Of a stretch of DNA of 7,633 nucleotides, positions 5,414 to 7,633 are shown in pieces. Positions within the stretch are counted from its first letter, which is position 1; each line of letters begins with the position of its first letter. The notes under the pieces were generated by a model. The model had not been told where the DNA came from. It saw only the letters and a list, made by a program, of their open reading frames with translations, and made no database searches. Source of the stretch: Bacteroidota bacterium. Its GTDB lineage: Bacteria; Bacteroidota; Bacteroidia; Bacteroidales; VadinHA17. The stretch spans positions 1 through 7,633 of the forward strand of contig DAOVQI010000152.1 in the NCBI GenBank assembly GCA_030628785.1, written 5' to 3'. Made by a program: the position numbers and the translations under genes.

Positions 5414-6556
5414 TTAACACGCTCCGATACAACGTGCAATGACTAATCTTTGTATTTCAGAGGTACCTTCCCCAATCTGAAGCAATCGCTGATCACGGTA
5501 AAACCTTTCAATATCATAATCTTTCATTAAACCATAGCCTCCGTGTATCTGAACCGCCTCATCTGCAACTTCTTTTGCAATTTCGGAACAGTATAGTTTA
5601 GCCATAGCCGATTCCTTGCTATAATCCTTTGCCTGGTCTTTAAGCCAGCAGGCATAATAAAGATAACTTCTTGCATGATCAATCTTTGTGGCCATATCAG
5701 CCAGCTTAAATGCAATAACCTGAAATTTTACAATCAGTTGACCAAATTGTTTTCTTTCTTTTGCATACTGAAGAGCCATCTCAAATGCACCCTGAGCCAG
5801 TCCCAGTCCCATGGCGGCAATAGATAATCTTCCACAATCCAATGTATGAAGCATAATTTTTGACCCCTGACCTACCTTACCCAGTATGTTTGATTCCGGC
5901 ACAGTACAATCGTCAAAGTAAAGTTCAGCCGTATCGGAAGACCTCCACATCATTTTCTTATGCATCGATCTCCGTGTAAATCCCGGGGTATCCTTCTCAA
6001 CCAATATGGTAGTAAATTCCTTTTTCCCGTCCTTAACTCCGGAAACAGCTTGTACTGTAACGCCTACCGAGATATCTACTGAACCATTGGTGGTAAATAT
6101 TTTTGATCCGTTTATGATCCATTGTCCATTTACCAGTTTTGCTGTGGTTTTGGTAGCCCTTGAATCCGATCCTGCTTCAGGTTCAGTTAAACCAAAGGCC
6201 CAAAGCTCTTTCCCTGAACATAAACCGGGCAGGTATTTTTTCTTTTGTTCTTCGGTGCCAAATTCAAGGATTGGAGCTATTCCAAGGGAATTATGCGCTG
6301 CAAGGGTAGCAGCCTGGGAACCGTCTACACGGGCCAATTCTTCAACGGCAATAATATACGATAATATATCCATCTTTTGTCCGCCGTATTCTTCAGGTGA
6401 GCACATACCAAACAAACCCAGTTCACCCATTTGCGCCGTGATTTCTTCAGAAAACTGTTCGTTTTCATCCAGCTCCCGGGCAACCGGTTTTATTACCCTT
6501 TCAGCAAAATCCCTGACTGTTTTGCGAATTAATTCGTGTTCTTCAGTTATGTACAT
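5414..6556 (-). CDS. Acyl-CoA dehydrogenase (short-chain/butyryl-CoA type)
   Basis: FAD-dependent alpha,beta-dehydrogenation of acyl-CoA in the cytoplasm, with electrons leaving through electron-transfer flavoprotein. An N-terminal helical domain (1-115) is followed by the FAD/substrate motif FGLTEPEAGSDS (121-132) and the beta domain with KIFTTNG (152-158). The C-terminal helical domain has RKQFGQLIVKFQ (268-279) and QIHGGYGLMKDYDIERFYRD (336-355). The catalytic base is E363 in IGEGTSEIQRLVIAR, the position used by short- and medium-chain enzymes rather than the isovaleryl/long-chain position. At 380 residues it is complete. It starts at the ATG at 6554-6556 with no Shine-Dalgarno. The DUF35 gene upstream on the same strand fits a CoA-thioester pathway. 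Exact chain length, or a branched-chain or aromatic substrate, cannot be told from sequence. Confidence 0.95.
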   Translation of the reverse strand: MYITEEHELIRKTVRDFAERVIKPVARELDENEQFSEEITAQMGELGLFGMCSPEEYGGQKMDILSYIIAVEELARVDGSQAATLAAHNSLGIAPILEFGTEEQKKKYLPGLCSGKELWAFGLTEPEAGSDSRATKTTAKLVNGQWIINGSKIFTTNGSVDISVGVTVQAVSGVKDGKKEFTTILVEKDTPGFTRRSMHKKMMWRSSDTAELYFDDCTVPESNILGKVGQGSKIMLHTLDCGRLSIAAMGLGLAQGAFEMALQYAKERKQFGQLIVKFQVIAFKLADMATKIDHARSYLYYACWLKDQAKDYSKESAMAKLYCSEIAKEVADEAVQIHGGYGLMKDYDIERFYRDQRLLQIGEGTSEIQRLVIARCIGAC

Positions 6557-6612
6557 GATTGGTTTGTAGTTTGTTGTTTGTGGTTATGTTTAGTCTTTTT
6601 TTTAATACTAAC

Positions 6613-6741
6613 AAAATTCTCCTCCTTGGAAAGGAGGAGTACCCGACCGAAGGAAGGGGGAGGTGGTTGATTCTTAGTTAAACAACCACCCCGTCCCTCG
6701 CTGACGCTCGGGACACCCCTCCTGGCCAGGAGGGGAATTTT
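6613..6741. mobile_element. 129-bp nested palindromic element (MITE/REP-like)
   Basis: The ends are AAAATTC (6613-6619) and GAATTTT (6735-6741), and the two halves are imperfect reverse complements of about 57 bp. Each half carries its own hairpin: CTCCTCCTT-GGA-AAGGAGGAG (6619-6639) on the left and a perfect 20-bp palindrome (6716-6735) on the right. GTCCC (6693-6697) / GGGAC (6710-6714) lies within the right half. The centre is GGTGGTTG (6662-6669) against CAACCACC (6683-6690) around a 13-nt loop. It is GC-rich in AT-rich surroundings and encodes no transposase. It stands between the DUF35 gene and the dehydrogenase and would form a large hairpin in any read-through transcript. Confidence 0.7.
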
Positions 6742-6756
6742 GCGCTTTGCAAGCGC
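6742..6756. repeat. GCGCTT-TGC-AAGCGC hairpin
   Basis: A perfect 6-bp stem with a 3-nt loop directly abutting the right end of the 129-bp palindrome. It may be part of that element or an insertion hotspot. Confidence 0.7.
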
Positions 6757-6854
6757 TGAGCGCCATGTTTCGTAAATCGTCAATCGATTATTCATCTATC
6801 GTTCATCAACAAAATCAGACATTTGAAATGCACAAATTTGTCTCATTTTTTTTC

Positions 6855-6889
6855 AGACTCTGCCAGGTTTTCTAAACTCTGGCAGGTCT
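6855..6889. repeat. Bulged hairpin of the CTGCCAG...CTGGCAG type
   Basis: AGAC-(T)-CTGCCAG-GTTT pairs with AAAC-(T)-CTGGCAG-GTCT around a TCT loop: 15 pairs with two single-base bulges. It lies 36 bp after the DUF35 stop codon. On the minus strand it is followed by an A-run rather than a U-run, so it is not a classical intrinsic terminator of that gene. Confidence 0.65.
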
Positions 6890-6894
6890 CTCCC

Positions 6895-6926
6895 AGTCAC
6901 ACAGTCACAAGGTCACCAAGTCTCTT
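6895..6926. repeat. 8-bp tandem repeat, four degenerate copies
   Basis: AGTCACAC, AGTCACAA, GGTCACCA and AGTCTCTT start at 6895, 6903, 6911 and 6919, an exact 8-bp period. They end at the stop codon of the DUF35 gene. Confidence 0.75.
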
Positions 6927-7324
6927 CAAATTCCTAAATCCGGTACGAATTTATAGGAGTACACGATCATTCCGGTTTTGCCTTCTTCATTCATTCTTCT
7001 GAATTTGGCGACCAGTTGATCACCGGTTTTAAGTTTCTCGGGATTGCAGTCGGTGATTTGCCCCATAACCTTAACTCCTTCTTTTAATTCCACAATACCC
7101 ACAGCATACGGTGCGAAATCCCCAAATCCTTCAGGGGCTGTCCGGATAATGGTATAGGTTAGCAATTTACCTTTTCCTGATAAGTTAATTTTATCAAACT
7201 CCTTATTACCGCAAAAAGGACAAACCAGTCTGGCAGGGAAAAGAATTTTAGCACATTTTGTGCATTTTCCTGCCTCCATTCTATATCGTTCCGGAATCTC
7301 TCTCCAGTGTTTTGGTACGTTCAT
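6926..7324 (-). CDS. DUF35 zinc-ribbon/OB-fold protein (acyl-CoA-associated)
   Basis: Small two-domain protein of the DUF35 group, whose members partner thiolases and thiolase-like enzymes; in methanogenic archaea one bridges acetoacetyl-CoA thiolase and HMG-CoA synthase. The N-terminal helix (HWREIPERYRMEAGKC) leads to a rubredoxin-like zinc ribbon, C21-xx-C24 and C35-xx-C38, all four ligands present. An OB-fold follows (about 45-128) with the family's GKGKLLTYTIIRTAPEGF and PYAVGIVELKEGVKVMGQI segments. At 132 residues it is complete. The start is the ATG at 7322-7324. No thiolase is in view; one may lie just outside the window. The acyl-CoA dehydrogenase is the next gene downstream, 369 bp away, which fits CoA-thioester chemistry. 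No own promoter is apparent, so it may share one with an upstream gene. Confidence 0.9.
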   Translation of the reverse strand: MNVPKHWREIPERYRMEAGKCTKCAKILFPARLVCPFCGNKEFDKINLSGKGKLLTYTIIRTAPEGFGDFAPYAVGIVELKEGVKVMGQITDCNPEKLKTGDQLVAKFRRMNEEGKTGMIVYSYKFVPDLGI

Positions 7325-7509
7325 TTTTTGAGATTTTATGTTAACTTTTTTACTCTGATAATTCTTTACTCTTAAATCTTTAATTCAGACTTTCATATAA
7401 AATGTAATTCGCTACGCTGTAATTAAATAGAAATTCGCTGCGCTGTAATTCTATTGTAATTCGTTACACTGTAATTTTATTGTAATTTGCTTTTAATTTC
7501 ATATATGGA
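7325..7509. other. AT-rich spacer containing 26-bp tandem repeats
   Basis: A 185-bp gap between the unidentified upstream gene and the DUF35 gene. No TAnnTTTG box is seen on the minus strand. The upstream half is taken up by the tandem repeat at 7404-7490. Confidence 0.5.
7404..7490. repeat. 26-bp tandem repeat, about 3.3 copies
   Basis: The word GTAATTCGCTACGCTGTAAT recurs with AATT starting at 7406, 7432, 7458 and 7484, an exact 26-bp period. The copies differ by point changes (GCTACGC, GCTGCGC, GTTACAC) and the last is partial. Within each copy AATT flanks a CGCTACGCTGT core. Confidence 0.85.
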
Positions 7510-7633
7510 TTAATCTTCTTTTTTATGGGAATACTCAACTTCATCTTCCTTAAGAAGAAGTTGTTTATCTGTTGCTTTTATGTAATTATTTAGTCTTACT
7601 CCGATATCATTTATAACTCCAACGTATTGATTA
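7510..7633 (-). CDS. C-terminal end of an unidentified protein (partial)
   Basis: Forty codons open from the window edge to a TAA at 7510-7512. The end reads VGVINDIGVRLNNYIKATDK, then QLLLKEDEVEYSHKKED: a probable helix followed by a charged, flexible tail. I do not recognise the family, and it does not look like a thiolase C-terminus. The start lies beyond the window. The absence of stops, the composition and its orientation on the strand of all other genes favour a real gene end. Confidence 0.55.
   Translation of the reverse strand, partial: NQYVGVINDIGVRLNNYIKATDKQLLLKEDEVEYSHKKED

Larger units (their letters stand above)
6557..6925. other. 369-bp spacer filled with palindromes and short repeats
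   Basis: There is no gene. In order it holds an AT-rich leader of the dehydrogenase without a visible TAnnTTTG box, the 129-bp nested palindrome (6613-6741), a GCGCTT/AAGCGC hairpin (6742-6756), AT-rich sequence, a bulged hairpin (6855-6889) and four 8-bp repeats (6895-6924). The open frame that crosses the palindrome is proline- and glycine-rich because of the repeat and is not called. Confidence 0.65.

Noticed and set aside
6006..6569. 187-codon open frame on the plus strand
   Set aside because: It lies entirely antisense to the acyl-CoA dehydrogenase, whose motifs are unmistakable. The serine- and proline-rich product is a typical shadow.
6547..6795. 82-codon minus-strand frame across the 129-bp palindrome
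   Set aside because: Most of it is a translation of the palindromic repeat (runs of P, G and R), and it overlaps the dehydrogenase start; it is best explained as spurious.

Overview
The window looks like a chromosomal segment of a Bacteroidota bacterium, probably an uncultured Bacteroidales or related lineage. The signs are AT-rich spacers, mostly no Shine-Dalgarno sequence, -7 boxes of the TAnnTTTG type, a LiaF-like protein beside a LytS/LytTR two-component pair, and spacers filled with palindromic repeats. All recognised genes lie on the minus strand, so the transcription order runs from high to low coordinates.

Layout in transcription order: the C-terminal end of an unidentified protein (7510-7633); a spacer with a 26-bp tandem repeat; a DUF35-type zinc-ribbon/OB-fold protein (6926-7324); a repeat-rich spacer with a 129-bp palindromic element; an acyl-CoA dehydrogenase (5414-6556); a UbiA/MenA-like membrane prenyltransferase with its own promoter (4331-5272); a LiaF-like membrane protein with its own promoter and a strong ribosome binding site (3522-4223); a four-TM LytS-type histidine kinase (2350-3435); a LytTR response regulator (1345-2094); a spacer made of a mosaic of repeats; and an 82-residue protein of unknown function (593-841). 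Beyond that lies 592 bp without a gene. It contains an unusual 213-bp element with 15-bp perfect terminal inverted repeats (369-581).

Functional groups: DUF35 protein and acyl-CoA dehydrogenase point to acyl-CoA/thioester metabolism. LiaF-like protein, kinase and regulator form a plausible envelope-stress sensing unit. The prenyltransferase probably makes a prenylated quinone or another lipid.

The protein-coding content is ordinary. The most interesting signal is in the non-coding DNA. The 369-581 element encloses two related units of about 51 bp, each of which folds on paper into a perfect three-way junction with no unpaired base at the junction. The two units differ by paired, compensatory substitutions. 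A second nested-palindrome element (6613-6741) has a comparable architecture, and a third inverted repeat appears to have supplied the last residues of the histidine kinase. No CRISPR array, tRNA, rRNA or transposase gene was seen.
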